From the NCBI RefSeq assembly GCF_000235365.1, contig NC_016452.1, forward strand, positions 606,001 through 670,000: a DNA stretch of 64,000 nucleotides, given 5' to 3'. Under the pieces are notes generated by a model. It was not told the origin of the DNA and did no database searches. It was given only the letters and a program-made list of their open reading frames with translations. This DNA is from Eremothecium cymbalariae DBVPG#7215. Its lineage: Eukaryota; Ascomycota; Saccharomycetes; Saccharomycetales; Saccharomycetaceae. Numbering within the stretch: the stretch's first letter is position 1; the number at the start of each line of letters is the position of its first letter. Of the stretch, positions 1-12,305 are shown in pieces. Both the position numbers and the translations under genes were made by a program.

Positions 1-2897
<2,897 letters not shown>

Positions 2898-3920
2898 TCA
2901 AAGAACGCACCTCTGTTTGAGATTTTGCCAAAAGGAACAGCGGTCGTATATATTTGGTATATCTTGGTAAGAATTTACTACATGGTATGACGTATCAGAA
3001 AGCGAATATGTCTTCGGGTCGTAGGGATTTGTACTGTAGTATTCATACTGATAATGTGTCGTCCTTGTCGAGGTCGAGGTGTGAGAAGAAGGAGTCGGAC
3101 TGTTTTTAATGCGAATGTAGAATTTACAATCATTGTTAAGCTTCAATAGCTGCTCGTTCCTCATTAATTTGTGGATTGTGTACCACTTATCTTTTTCGTT
3201 TGTAGTCATCCCATCGCGAACAAGGGCAAACTGCATATAAGTGAAACTAATGGAAATCACAGCAAAGCAGCATACCAGTATCATCAAGGACAAAAAAGAC
3301 TTATTCGAACGCCATAAACCAGAAGGTGCTACGCTGGACAAGCGAATGGTGGCATAAGAAAGCATGGAGCAATTAGAGAGAAGAAACAAGTAGAAATATT
3401 GATAATTTCCAAGCCCAATGCAGTTGTTCAACCACACACAATGATGGTCCGCAACAAGTATACACCTCCCGCATATAGAACAATGCTTCGATCTGGCAGC
3501 TTTCTTCAACCGACAACTGCGACAAACAATGTTATCATGGAATATAATCCCATCAAACGGTATCTCGGGGCCTACGTAAGTAATCGTGTCATGCGGCGAT
3601 GTGACTATTGTGTAATATCCCGACAGCAGTGGTAGAGCCAATACTACAGGAAGACACCTAGCCTCTAGCGTATACAACCCACTACGGATTTCTCCATAAA
3701 CATGCACATAAAAAACAAAGCTGCAGTATATGTATATCCCAGTATAAAACGCAGGCACCAACCAATACTTCCACTTGTACTCCTCCTCTTGCCTGAATAG
3801 AGGCCGGAAAACTGCTGCGTAATACCACCTAAAGGGCTGCCATGACTTAAATAGAGGAGAAACCAGCACCAGCACAATTTGGCATAACGCCAAAAGCCAT
3901 AAAACCACCAGCATTGACAT
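2898..3920 (-). CDS. SWF1: SWF1, DHHC-type protein S-palmitoyltransferase
   Basis: Integral membrane enzyme, in S. cerevisiae ER-resident, that palmitoylates cysteines next to transmembrane segments of SNAREs such as Tlg1, Snc1 and Syn8. The 340-residue product is close to the 336 of S. cerevisiae Swf1. Hydrophobic segments lie at ~1-21, ~54-75 and ~86-106, followed by the cysteine-rich domain (~133-182) with CRSCRLKKAARSKHCSICGRC and the catalytic DHHC at 158-161. Further hydrophobic segments follow at ~177-195 and ~210-230. The ATG at 3920 directly precedes the first membrane segment. Neighbour ARO1 is shared with chromosome IV of S. cerevisiae, but SWF1 is flipped relative to that order. 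Confidence 0.93.
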   Translation of the reverse strand: MSMLVVLWLLALCQIVLVLVSPLFKSWQPFRWYYAAVFRPLFRQEEEYKWKYWLVPAFYTGIYIYCSFVFYVHVYGEIRSGLYTLEARCLPVVLALPLLSGYYTIVTSPHDTITYVGPEIPFDGIIFHDNIVCRSCRLKKAARSKHCSICGRCILVADHHCVWLNNCIGLGNYQYFYLFLLSNCSMLSYATIRLSSVAPSGLWRSNKSFLSLMILVCCFAVISISFTYMQFALVRDGMTTNEKDKWYTIHKLMRNEQLLKLNNDCKFYIRIKNSPTPSSHTSTSTRTTHYQYEYYSTNPYDPKTYSLSDTSYHVVNSYQDIPNIYDRCSFWQNLKQRCVL

Positions 3921-4606
3921 ATCCAGGCCCTGTGTCTTCTAAACTCTATAGCAACTTCAACATAATTTGATTGAACCTTTCATGAACTCATAAACCGCGC
4001 ATTTTCTGAGTGCGCGAGGGCTTGCTTTGATGCTGAGGTATCCTCAAGGCAACATATACCGCAGTCACGAACGTTCGACAGTACTTCACCGTACGGACGA
4101 CCGCCAGCCGGTGCTATACACAACTGCCTATCACTTGGTAGCCATCTAGAAACGTGCACTGCTTGGTGACTATCCTTAAACAGATTTTTTGAACGATCTA
4201 GAATCTGGATGACGTGAATCTTAGACCATAGGACAGCATGCTGTCTCCGACATGACATACTGTCCTGAACAGCGTTTAACGCAACATACATCTAGGCTCC
4301 ATAGGCCATTTCTAACAAACGGTCCTTTTCTACGTATCCAACCAATAACGGTTGAGCACGTAAGAAGAGCATCTAACGTACCGATTTGGGATAATGTATA
4401 CAGAATGCTGGCCAACAACGTCAAAGACAATTCGAAGCCGATCGTTAGGAACTTTTTTGTTGTTGCGTAGCTATAGTAATGCAAACTGTAAATAATTAGG
4501 TATTGTATCAAGAAGTAACGTTTGTTATCCAGTAGACTGGTGAGGAAAGGCTTTAGCATCTATAAGGTTTCGAAATCTGTGTTTCAAATATAAGAGGTAG
4601 GTTGGA
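3921..4606. other. Intergenic region, divergent SWF1 / 4.6-kb gene
   Basis: A 686-bp gap between two divergently transcribed genes. Two overlapping minus-strand open frames (4221-4559, 112 codons, hydrophobic N-terminus; 3980-4291, 103 codons) fill most of it, but neither resembles a family I know. They could be chance frames or a decayed gene. No tRNA or repeat was recognised. Confidence 0.4.
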
Positions 4607-5215
4607 ATGATCCCCTTGGCGTATATTGCTTCGCAGCAACGAAATGCGTTGCTCCACGTTCAACTGCAACAACAGAAGCAGCAACAGGGCCAAGAAAGCA
4701 CTAATAGGCATTCTGTGATGGATCAACGTGTTCCCACGGTTGAAATAGATAAGAAGTATTGGCACCAACAACTGAATTTGTTACAGCACCTTTTGCGAGT
4801 AAATAATGATGAGCAATGGCTATTTAATTCTGTTAAGGTTAGACAGGATGTTCTTAAGACATGTAATAATCAGCGGTGGGCATATTTTGGGATGGAGAAG
4901 TTCAAGTGTTTATTTCAGTTGAATCAGATGCTTAAAGGGATAAAGTTGGATGACAAGCAGCTTTATAAAATCAATGAGAAGGTTAGTTTTCTGTTATATG
5001 AAGCGCATTCGCAAGCGCACCCTTACTTGTTGGATGGGAAGACAATCACCACGACGATGCTAAGTGTTTTTATATGTATCTGCGAGCTGATCATCTGTTT
5101 CGATCCCAAGACAGAAGTTCACGTGGCGCTGTGTAGATGCATCGTGAATGGGATCTCTTCTCAGTTCTTAAGACCATATATTCGGGAGCTATGGAATGCA
5201 GTGAGGGAATCGTAG
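4607..5215 (+). CDS. Unassigned 202-residue protein, possibly Apc9-like by position
   Basis: I do not recognise this protein by sequence. It begins MIPLAYIASQQRNALL, has a short glutamine-rich stretch (~20-31), then a mostly helical body with no clear membrane segment, signal peptide or catalytic motif. It lies between SWF1 and MIM2. In S. cerevisiae the chromosome XII side of this block continues MIM2, ERG27, APC9, and APC9 would have the plus orientation seen here. A fast-evolving Apc9 (anaphase-promoting complex subunit, 265 residues in S. cerevisiae) is therefore a candidate, but this rests on position only. The ATG at 4607 is the first in frame. That it is a real gene is likely; its function is open. 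Confidence 0.6.
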   Translation: MIPLAYIASQQRNALLHVQLQQQKQQQGQESTNRHSVMDQRVPTVEIDKKYWHQQLNLLQHLLRVNNDEQWLFNSVKVRQDVLKTCNNQRWAYFGMEKFKCLFQLNQMLKGIKLDDKQLYKINEKVSFLLYEAHSQAHPYLLDGKTITTTMLSVFICICELIICFDPKTEVHVALCRCIVNGISSQFLRPYIRELWNAVRES

Positions 5216-5492
5216 GAGGGGAAGGACAAACAAACAATTCTCCGGTATCTCGGTTGGTTCCATCCCTAAATCTCACCAACCTAATGCACCAAGGGTGCTA
5301 TTAGATGGATGGGCTTATTGTTACATATAGCTTCCAGAAAAAAGGCTAGGTCTAATGTTGGTATGAACCTCTAAATTGTATTTTACTTACTATATTATTT
5401 ACTTATTATATTATATATATATATAGTTGTAACAAGCTTTATAAATTAGTAGACATAAAACGGCAACATGTGATACATTAATGCACTGCGTT

Positions 5493-5858
5493 TTAACTCA
5501 CCCACCACCACGCCATAAACCGGCTCCAGATGATACCGGCTGCTCTTCTGCCAAGCAGCTTCCCAACTAAGGGAAGGACTAACCAATTTACAACTTGTTT
5601 TAATTGCTCTAAAGACTGCTCCCATTGCCACTGTGCATTCAATAATTCTTCACTATAGTTTATACTATCAAATTCATCCATATCGTAACCATAATCTTCG
5701 CTGTACGAATCGTAGTCGAGATCACCATCGTCGATTGTATTTCGATTGTCTAGTTCAGGTATTGGTTTCTCCGCGTGGTCTATATGTTTATGGAAAGGCT
5801 GTCCCAGGTGTGACAAGGATTGCTGTAATTTAGAAATGTCATTCGAACCAGTAGACAT
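5493..5858 (-). CDS. MIM2: MIM2, mitochondrial outer-membrane import (MIM) complex subunit
   Basis: Small single-pass outer-membrane protein that works with Mim1 to insert helical outer-membrane proteins. The 121-residue product (87 in S. cerevisiae) has an acidic, tyrosine-rich cytosolic part (~36-70), a WQWEQSLEQL segment, and a C-terminal helix ~89-111 (VVNWLVLPLVGKLLGRRAAG) followed by aromatic residues. The pattern of acidic domain, then NW-LPLVGK-GRR, is what I know of the family. Position and strand next to ICT1 match YLR099W-A in S. cerevisiae exactly. I chose the ATG at 5858. The N-terminal extension is longer than in S. cerevisiae. Confidence 0.85.
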   Translation of the reverse strand: MSTGSNDISKLQQSLSHLGQPFHKHIDHAEKPIPELDNRNTIDDGDLDYDSYSEDYGYDMDEFDSINYSEELLNAQWQWEQSLEQLKQVVNWLVLPLVGKLLGRRAAGIIWSRFMAWWWVS

Positions 5859-6052
5859 CAATGTGAGGAGACCTAGTGTATGCTCTATTGCTAGTCACCA
5901 CGGCACTTTTCTGTTGCTAGTAGACCTCTACTGTCTGATCCATATGTAGGGAAAGTTTAACATGAACATTCGGAAGCAGGTTCCCAGGTCGCCTTCTAAA
6001 AAGATAAGACCTACGTATTTTTAATGCACGCATCAGCAAATACAGAATAAGC

Positions 6053-7270
6053 ATGAATCGAGTATCGCATACTAGGTTTTCGCCATGGAGGCTTCTCAGA
6101 CGATTGTTCAAACCTTTGCCCCTGGAACATAGGAGATCTGGTTGGAAATTGTGGGCGACGCAGCTAGTGGAGAAGCCCTTTCTTCGATTGAAGAGATTGG
6201 AATCACAACTGATGATTGGCATGCCATCGAAACCGGAGAATGTGTTATTAATGGATGTAATTAATCAGTGGAGCTTCTATAACCCGGATGCAAAGATACA
6301 GACACCCACTCTACTCCTACATGGCTATGCAACGTCATCTATGTGTTACCATCGTAATATGCCACAGCTAAGTGAAGGTATTAAACATCTTTATACAATT
6401 GACCTACCGGCTAATGGTCTATCGAAGGAATTGCCATTGGAGCTTGATATAGCTAAACCTATAGTTTTCAAGCCAGAATTTAATAGCGTCAAGTCTGAAT
6501 TCCATATCCCATACACTATTGATGGTTTACATCATAGATGTGCAATACAAAAGCTTGAAGATTACTATATAGATAGTATTGAACTATGGAGAAGAAAGAA
6601 TTCCCTGGGAGCGATCAATCTAGTTGGGCATTCATTTGGCGGGTATATTTCGTTTAAATATTCCATCAAGTATCCACAAAATGTCAAGAAGTTATGTTTA
6701 ATATCACCAATTGGCGTTGAGAGAAATATCTATTCAGTTCACAACAACTGGCGCAGCAACTGCCCTTATAGCATCGACTATGAAGATCCTTCCTCCAAGC
6801 ATTTTGCCAACAAGACGATGATACCTGAGTTCGTGTTCAACGAACAAACAAAGCTACTGCGTTTAATGGGACCATTAGGTGCAAAACTTGGTTGGAAGTA
6901 TATTAACGCGGTTTACTCAAAGGTGCCAAATTTTCTTTACCTTGAGTTTATTTTCACTTTGATCTACGGCAAGAATGTAATGACTGATACCTCCAGGAAT
7001 ATCTTCACTTATCTGTTCACAAACTCTCTGCTTGCACGGGATCCCATGCTTGACTCGTTAGAACATCTCCATGTTGACAAACTACTAATGCTATACGGAG
7101 AGCATGATTGGGTTAGAAGTCAACCAGGGAAAATGATGGTTGAAGAATTCAATAAACAAAGATCTCATCCAAGTGGAACATTAACTGTGGTTCCTGATGC
7201 ATCACATAATTTGTTCTTAGATAATCCTGTCTTCTTTAATGTAGCACTGTTAAATTTCCTAAAGGAATGA
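6053..7270 (+). CDS. ICT1: ICT1/ECM18, alpha/beta-hydrolase lysophospholipid acyltransferase family
   Basis: Member of the CGI-58/ABHD5-like hydrolase group. S. cerevisiae Ict1 has been described as a lysophosphatidic acid acyltransferase, while its duplicate Ecm18 is poorly characterised. This 405-residue protein has the LLLHGYATSS segment near 87-96, the nucleophile elbow GHSFGG at 192-197 (Ser194) and, near the end, the HX4D box HNLFLD at 385-390, which the group associates with acyl transfer. The N-terminus is basic (RFSPWRLLRRLFK), possibly for membrane or organelle contact. It is the single pre-duplication counterpart of the ECM18/ICT1 pair, placed between MIM2 and CHA4 as on chromosome XII. 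Confidence 0.93.
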   Translation: MNRVSHTRFSPWRLLRRLFKPLPLEHRRSGWKLWATQLVEKPFLRLKRLESQLMIGMPSKPENVLLMDVINQWSFYNPDAKIQTPTLLLHGYATSSMCYHRNMPQLSEGIKHLYTIDLPANGLSKELPLELDIAKPIVFKPEFNSVKSEFHIPYTIDGLHHRCAIQKLEDYYIDSIELWRRKNSLGAINLVGHSFGGYISFKYSIKYPQNVKKLCLISPIGVERNIYSVHNNWRSNCPYSIDYEDPSSKHFANKTMIPEFVFNEQTKLLRLMGPLGAKLGWKYINAVYSKVPNFLYLEFIFTLIYGKNVMTDTSRNIFTYLFTNSLLARDPMLDSLEHLHVDKLLMLYGEHDWVRSQPGKMMVEEFNKQRSHPSGTLTVVPDASHNLFLDNPVFFNVALLNFLKE

Positions 7271-7586
7271 CTGCAGGAACATATACCACATTAAAGTATG
7301 CAACATATATAACAAAGTATTACATGCATAATATTCTACTTTCCCTTGGAACCACATTTGACAGCTGAATTGAATTTACGCACTTGTATATTTATGAGTT
7401 TAGATCCATTATATTACTAGTCAAGCTGTGTATTGATATTTGAAATTGTTGTTAATCCAGCAAACCTACTAGAACACGGACTTTTTTCATCTGGTAATTA
7501 GCAAGATTCCTACCTCGAGAGGATAATCTGGGTCAATTCAAGTGAACAAGAACACTACTAATAATTCTAGGTGCTATTGAGCGGTA
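7271..7586. other. Intergenic region ICT1-CHA4
   Basis: A 316-bp gap holding the ICT1 terminator and CHA4 promoter. A TACTAAT followed by TTCTAG lies just before the CHA4 ATG (about 7548-7570) and mimics a branch point and 3' splice site, but no convincing 5' splice site was seen. Nothing else recognised. Confidence 0.4.
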
Positions 7587-9470
7587 ATGAAATCGGTTAA
7601 AGATTGTAGCAAGCTAAAGTTGGCATGTCAAAGCTGCAGGAAAAGAAGGCGTAAATGTGATCTACAAATGCCTTGTCTTAACTGCCAAAAATTTGGAGTG
7701 GAATGCCTTCCCATAGACCAAGACTTGAGGAAAAAACGTTATACAACAGGGTATGTCCAGTCGCTGCATAGTCATATCTCTCTATTGGAATCCTATATGA
7801 GAAGACTAAAGGAGGCCAACGATGACAACGAGCGAAATAAAATTTTAGCTTCTATAAGCATTGATGATATCAATGAGGAAAATGCAACGATTACGGCAAG
7901 TATGGCTGATTCTGCATACCTCATGAATACTTCACGTACTGTTGGAGCTGTGGAACATAATTCAGAACCTATTTCTACAATAATTACTGCTAATGCGTCT
8001 AGTGCTACATCGCACAATTCAGTTGTTCACACAAAAAACCAGGTAGTTTCGTCCTCAATATACTCTAGCGATTCGCTATACATCCGAAAGAGAGATCCAG
8101 TGGTACCTATAGGAGATGCAAATGAGGCTCCTGCGACAAATATGAAGAATCTTTCGAGGAGCCCACTAATATTGCGCGCTTTATCATTCTTTTTCAAGTG
8201 GCTATACCCTGGTCCATTTACTTTTATTCACAGAGAAACTTTCCTTAGTGCCTTTTTTGGAGATATAAATACCAAGACTTATTACTGCTCTGAAGAATTA
8301 GTCTTTGCCATTGCCGCACTGGGCTCCCGGCTGTCGCAGAGTTCCGATGATTTGTATGCCAAATCCACGGAATATTACAATCTTTCTAAACTGAAGGTTC
8401 TGAATAAAGTTTTTCACCTGGAAGCTAATACCTATATAGGAAGTTATTCCTCCTCTTCTAAATTGGCTATTGTTCAAACTCTCCTATGTTTGGCTTTCTA
8501 TGATATTGGTAATGGTGAAAATCCATTAGCTTGGTATGAATCAGGGTTGGCATTTCGTATAGCTCATGAGATTGGGTTACATTTAAATCCTGAAGCCTGG
8601 GATAGTGTTTATGCTGATAAACTGTCGCACTTAGATATCGAAGTTAGAAGCAGAATATATTGGGGATGTTACATTGCAGATCATCTTATTGCAGTTTTAT
8701 TCGGGAGATCTCATACGTTGAGGTTATCGAATTCTACAATTCCAGAGACAGATGAGCTGCCTAATATTGAAACTGGGATTGAAGATTACCAATATGAACC
8801 CGGAGTTTCTTTACATATGGCGAAGCCCTTAAAAAAATTGATTGTGTTGTCTAGGATCACCGAAGTATTCGCATCAAAAATATTCATCAAGGCAGGCTCT
8901 ATGGCCCAAAGGAGTGAGTACCTAAGAAAATTCAATCTAGAATTCTACAATTGGAGGATGAATCTCCCAGAAGAATTTCGTTGGACAAAGAGTTCAATCA
9001 AAGATTGCGATAACAATCCAACCTTGACTTACATATGGTACCACTACTACATAATTCTTCTGTCTTACAATAAGCCATTTATGGAAGAACTAGAGCAAAG
9101 TAGGATCATTATCCAAGAAACAATTTACGAAATCCATTGTCTATTATTATCCTTTAAGAAACAACACAAAACATTCGAGAGATGTAATATCTATATGGTC
9201 TACGCAGCAATTTTGTCAATCCAGTGTTTGGAAAGTGGATCTATTAGAAAAACGAACCTAAATGATTTCATGGACTTTCTGGGTTCACCAACTTTGAATT
9301 ATGATTTGGCCAAAAAAATGTTTGATAACGAGGTGAGTACCAATGATAGCATTGAGTTATTGGGAACCTTGACCAATGGTAATGACTTCACATTCAAGTA
9401 CAACTTTGATTTCACCTTGTTGAATGAAATTGACACACTAATTGGAGGTTCTAATATTAATATTACTTAA
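7587..9470 (+). CDS. CHA4: CHA4, Zn2Cys6 transcriptional activator
   Basis: Fungal binuclear zinc-cluster factor; in S. cerevisiae Cha4 activates CHA1 (serine/threonine deaminase) in response to those amino acids. The N-terminus shows a perfect C-x2-C-x6-C-x5-C-x2-C-x6-C cluster (Cys14, 17, 24, 30, 33, 40) with the basic run RKRRRKC, then a linker and probable coiled coil (~50-75). The middle (~195-450) is the fungal transcription-factor regulatory region, with motifs such as FFKWLYPGPFTFIHRETF and RSRIYWGCYIADHL. Length 627 compares with 648 in S. cerevisiae. ATG at 7587. Position between ICT1 and HRT3 is conserved. The regulated target in this species is inferred. Confidence 0.93.
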   Translation: MKSVKDCSKLKLACQSCRKRRRKCDLQMPCLNCQKFGVECLPIDQDLRKKRYTTGYVQSLHSHISLLESYMRRLKEANDDNERNKILASISIDDINEENATITASMADSAYLMNTSRTVGAVEHNSEPISTIITANASSATSHNSVVHTKNQVVSSSIYSSDSLYIRKRDPVVPIGDANEAPATNMKNLSRSPLILRALSFFFKWLYPGPFTFIHRETFLSAFFGDINTKTYYCSEELVFAIAALGSRLSQSSDDLYAKSTEYYNLSKLKVLNKVFHLEANTYIGSYSSSSKLAIVQTLLCLAFYDIGNGENPLAWYESGLAFRIAHEIGLHLNPEAWDSVYADKLSHLDIEVRSRIYWGCYIADHLIAVLFGRSHTLRLSNSTIPETDELPNIETGIEDYQYEPGVSLHMAKPLKKLIVLSRITEVFASKIFIKAGSMAQRSEYLRKFNLEFYNWRMNLPEEFRWTKSSIKDCDNNPTLTYIWYHYYIILLSYNKPFMEELEQSRIIIQETIYEIHCLLLSFKKQHKTFERCNIYMVYAAILSIQCLESGSIRKTNLNDFMDFLGSPTLNYDLAKKMFDNEVSTNDSIELLGTLTNGNDFTFKYNFDFTLLNEIDTLIGGSNINIT

Positions 9471-9804
9471 AGTCATTCTCACCAGGGCGGTTTTCCCTTT
9501 AAGAGCTTGATTAGTCTCTTATTTGTTACAAATATATGCACAACTTTTATATATATTACATGTATGCGTATATAATATATACTATATATTGGGGAAACAC
9601 CAGACACCAACATAGTAAAAAGTTACAATCATTAGATATTCCAAACAATTGAAGCGTACTGGCTTCGACTGCAAAAGTAAAATGGAATATTATATATCCA
9701 TCAGCTACAAGTAACAGATGGTGTGGTGTGAAGTTCCCTGTAATGTAAATACAACATTATGATAGAGAGCCATGCATGTACAATGTGGCTCCCATATTTG
9801 TATA
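9471..9804. other. Convergent intergenic region CHA4 / YDR124W
   Basis: A 334-bp AT-rich stretch between two 3' ends, with TA-rich blocks around 9535-9592 that resemble yeast efficiency and positioning elements for polyadenylation. No gene seen. Confidence 0.4.
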
Positions 9805-10971
9805 TCATAACAATGCAGATTGGTCATCTTCAGAGGATCTGTGCGTAGAATCATCCAAGTAAGACTGAAAGGCATCACTATAATCAACATCCGGATTCCG
9901 AACTGGTTGCAAGTGTTGGCATACCATTACATCAACTTCTTCATTGGATCCGCAAAAATCCGAACGCGCATATGAACTTATCGTCTCGTCTGAATCCTGC
10001 TCTTGGCAAGATTCAAGATCTGTTTCATCCTCATCACCTAAGTTGTTACAATGATTGATGAACGGTTTAATCTGATAATCGATCTGTGAGACAGCTGGGC
10101 CATGCTGGAATAAATCAGATTGTTTCAACACCTCCAGTTTTTGCTCTAGATTTTTAATGAACTCACAATATTGTTTTGTGGACTTAATTTTACTGAGATC
10201 CAACACATTCAACATAAAAGGCCTCCTTTTCCTAGTTTCTGCAATTGCTTGTGAAACCTTATAGGCGTTCTCTAAGATCACACTCTTCAGAAAACCTTCC
10301 CTATCATTTTTAAATAATGTATGTGTAGCGTCTCTCATATCCTTGTATATCTCTCGATTTTTTTGGTACCACATCGGTGCTACATATAACATGATGGCAA
10401 TCATTAATGCTACTCTATCAGGTTTTTGTAAGTGGTCTGGTTCACGATGCTGAACCTTCTGCGGCCACCAACTGGGTTTAGACTTTTCTCCCAAGGTGTA
10501 CGGAAACCTGGCCTTCTTCTTCGGTTCGATGACCTTAATCCAGCACTTTGATATCTGTTTGCATGGTAACTGACGTAGCAAACGAAATGCAACGTTAAAA
10601 TATTTCTCAATGGCAACAAAATCGGCAATGTTTAGATCCACTGTAGGCAGTCGTTCGGTGGTCTGAAATGTATTATGCCTGTATTTATTAATGTCGTTAT
10701 TGCAAGGATGATGGTGTGCTTGGAATTGAAGACGATTACTGCTAACCAGAACGCTACTATTATCACGCATATGCATATCTGACGATACAGACCTTAATTT
10801 AAATGCCAACTTATTGACTTGCTCTATTAAGACATCATTAAGATTATTCGAAATTAACAATTCATCGAATATGCAAGGATCCTGTCTGACGGTGCTTCGA
10901 TGCTTTAAAAGCAGGGCAAATTGGTAGCCGTTCTGTTGTAATACCTCTAACGATTTCCCCAGGAGGTTCAT
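9805..10971 (-). CDS. YDR124W-like protein (helical-bundle domain)
   Basis: A 388-residue protein whose central part matches what I know of the fungal YDR124W-like helical bundle domain: KPSWWP at 165-170, followed by HREPDHLQKPDR and a hydrophobic helix (VALMIAIMLY). The C-terminal ~90 residues are acidic and low-complexity (DEDETDLESCQEQDSDE). Function is unknown; in S. cerevisiae YDR124W is reported as pheromone-induced. Strand and position between the ECM18/ICT1 and INO2 loci match chromosome IV. There is no signal peptide or membrane segment. It diverges from HRT3 over 230 bp. Confidence 0.85.
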   Translation of the reverse strand: MNLLGKSLEVLQQNGYQFALLLKHRSTVRQDPCIFDELLISNNLNDVLIEQVNKLAFKLRSVSSDMHMRDNSSVLVSSNRLQFQAHHHPCNNDINKYRHNTFQTTERLPTVDLNIADFVAIEKYFNVAFRLLRQLPCKQISKCWIKVIEPKKKARFPYTLGEKSKPSWWPQKVQHREPDHLQKPDRVALMIAIMLYVAPMWYQKNREIYKDMRDATHTLFKNDREGFLKSVILENAYKVSQAIAETRKRRPFMLNVLDLSKIKSTKQYCEFIKNLEQKLEVLKQSDLFQHGPAVSQIDYQIKPFINHCNNLGDEDETDLESCQEQDSDETISSYARSDFCGSNEEVDVMVCQHLQPVRNPDVDYSDAFQSYLDDSTHRSSEDDQSALL

Positions 10972-11191
10972 TATTAGTGCTGGTCACTAAGCGCATTCGG
11001 CGTATGCTACCCTATATAATAAAACCGCTCAAAAACCATCAACTATATTAGTTCTTAAATACCGTCTGCGAAATCTACTCTTCCTACGCTGTTTATGAAT
11101 AGCTTCGTAAAGTTTAGCTTTAGTTTGAGCCCTGTGCTCTTTTCGCTTCAACGTGAAAACCGAAACAAACCTGAAACAGAGCCTAATCAGT

Positions 11192-11221
11192 ATGTCAAAC
11201 AATGCCAAGCAAAGCCGTTAG
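11192..11221 (+). promoter_or_regulatory. Upstream ORF overlapping the HRT3 start
   Basis: An ATG at 11192 opens a nine-codon frame (MSNNAKQSR) that overlaps the HRT3 ATG at 11202 in another frame and stops at 11219-11221. A further ATG in the HRT3 frame (Met8) begins at 11223, one base after that stop. It is visible directly; whether the transcript starts upstream of 11192 is unknown. Confidence 0.5.
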
Positions 11222-12305
11222 AATGCCTGAACGAACGTTAGAATTGCCTGATGAGCCTATTCCTGAATCAGCAGAAGATGCGTTATATCTATGGGAAACA
11301 GGAGCCCAGAAAGAAAGCCGTGGGTGTCTTGGAGATGCCATAAATTGTTACAGGAAAGCCCTGAGGCTGGATCCAAATGTGGAATCGCTATATATCAAAC
11401 AGGTTAGAGAACTGCAAATTTCACCTAAACCAAAAATATCATCTACAGAAGAACATAGCCAAAATAAGAAATATGGTAAGGGCCATGAGCAGGAACAGGA
11501 ACAGGAACAGGAACACTCCCCCGACAAAAATGACTGCTGCTGGCTCCTGGATTGCTATCCCAACGACATCCTGTTGCGTATAGTCGAGGAAGTTGTCCTG
11601 CAGGCTCCTGAATCGTGGATAAATCTGTCACTTACATGTTCAACGTTTAACAAGCTGTGTTTCCACAATTCCGTGCCGTACAAAGCATTTGCAGAATACA
11701 TATACTCTTTTCAGCACTACAGTCCTAACCCCCCCCCTGCCACCCCCAATGTCATCGACCATGCCCGCTGGGCAGGTAACTATGATCGCATGCTCAAGGA
11801 GCTACCATACGTGAAATTCCAAGGCGTCTACATCAGCATCGTTAACTACCTCAGACACGGCGTCGCCGCCGAGGGCTCCCTCTCCTTCGTAAGCCCTGTC
11901 CAAATGGTCACATATTTCCGCTACCTCCGCTTCTATCCCGACGGAACCTGTCTCCGACTTGTCACCACCGACGTGCCCAATCAAGTGGTCAATTCCTTCA
12001 CCAAAGAAGCAGCTATCCCCATGTCCTCCGTCTGTCGTTGGTCTCTAGGCCACCCCGCTTCCCCCCACCAGAACCGCCTCCAAATCACCAGAACCACAGA
12101 CAAATACAACTTCGTCGAAGAACTCATAATCGCCCACCAAGCCAAAAAACTCCACCACAGGCTCAAATGGCTCAAGTCTTACTCCTTTGACTCCGATGGC
12201 CAAAGAACCGACTTCTCCCTCAGAAACGAAAAACCCTTCAACTTCTCAAGGGTAACTTCCTACCCACCTCCCTCCTCCTCCCTGAACCCCTCCCTCAATC
12301 CCTAG
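11202..12305 (+). CDS. HRT3: HRT3, F-box protein (putative SCF substrate receptor)
   Basis: Predicted substrate-recognition subunit of a Skp1-Cullin-F-box ubiquitin ligase. Residues ~25-60 form a TPR-like helix pair (ETGAQKESRGCLGDAINCYRKA in part), then a low-complexity EQEQEQEQE run at ~96-104. An F-box follows at ~118-160 (LLDCYPNDILLRIVEEVV; LSLTCSTFNKLCF), and a conserved C-terminal half with RWAGNYDRML and LRFYPDGTCLR. The tail is rich in Pro and Ser. Length is 367. The 3' half is noticeably C-rich in third positions compared with its neighbours. The ATG at 11202 is overlapped by an upstream frame (11192-11221), so initiation could also occur at Met8 (11223). Confidence 0.92.
   Translation: MPSKAVRMPERTLELPDEPIPESAEDALYLWETGAQKESRGCLGDAINCYRKALRLDPNVESLYIKQVRELQISPKPKISSTEEHSQNKKYGKGHEQEQEQEQEHSPDKNDCCWLLDCYPNDILLRIVEEVVLQAPESWINLSLTCSTFNKLCFHNSVPYKAFAEYIYSFQHYSPNPPPATPNVIDHARWAGNYDRMLKELPYVKFQGVYISIVNYLRHGVAAEGSLSFVSPVQMVTYFRYLRFYPDGTCLRLVTTDVPNQVVNSFTKEAAIPMSSVCRWSLGHPASPHQNRLQITRTTDKYNFVEELIIAHQAKKLHHRLKWLKSYSFDSDGQRTDFSLRNEKPFNFSRVTSYPPPSSSLNPSLNP

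Noticed and set aside
4053..4110. Possible tRNA B-box (GTTCGAC) in the SWF1 / 4.6-kb gap
   Set aside because: The conserved flanking bases, an A-box at the right distance and a foldable acceptor stem are missing.
7548..7570. Branch point-like TACTAAT and TTCTAG just before the CHA4 ATG
   Set aside because: No credible 5' splice site upstream, and the CHA4 frame is complete from its own ATG with an intact zinc cluster.
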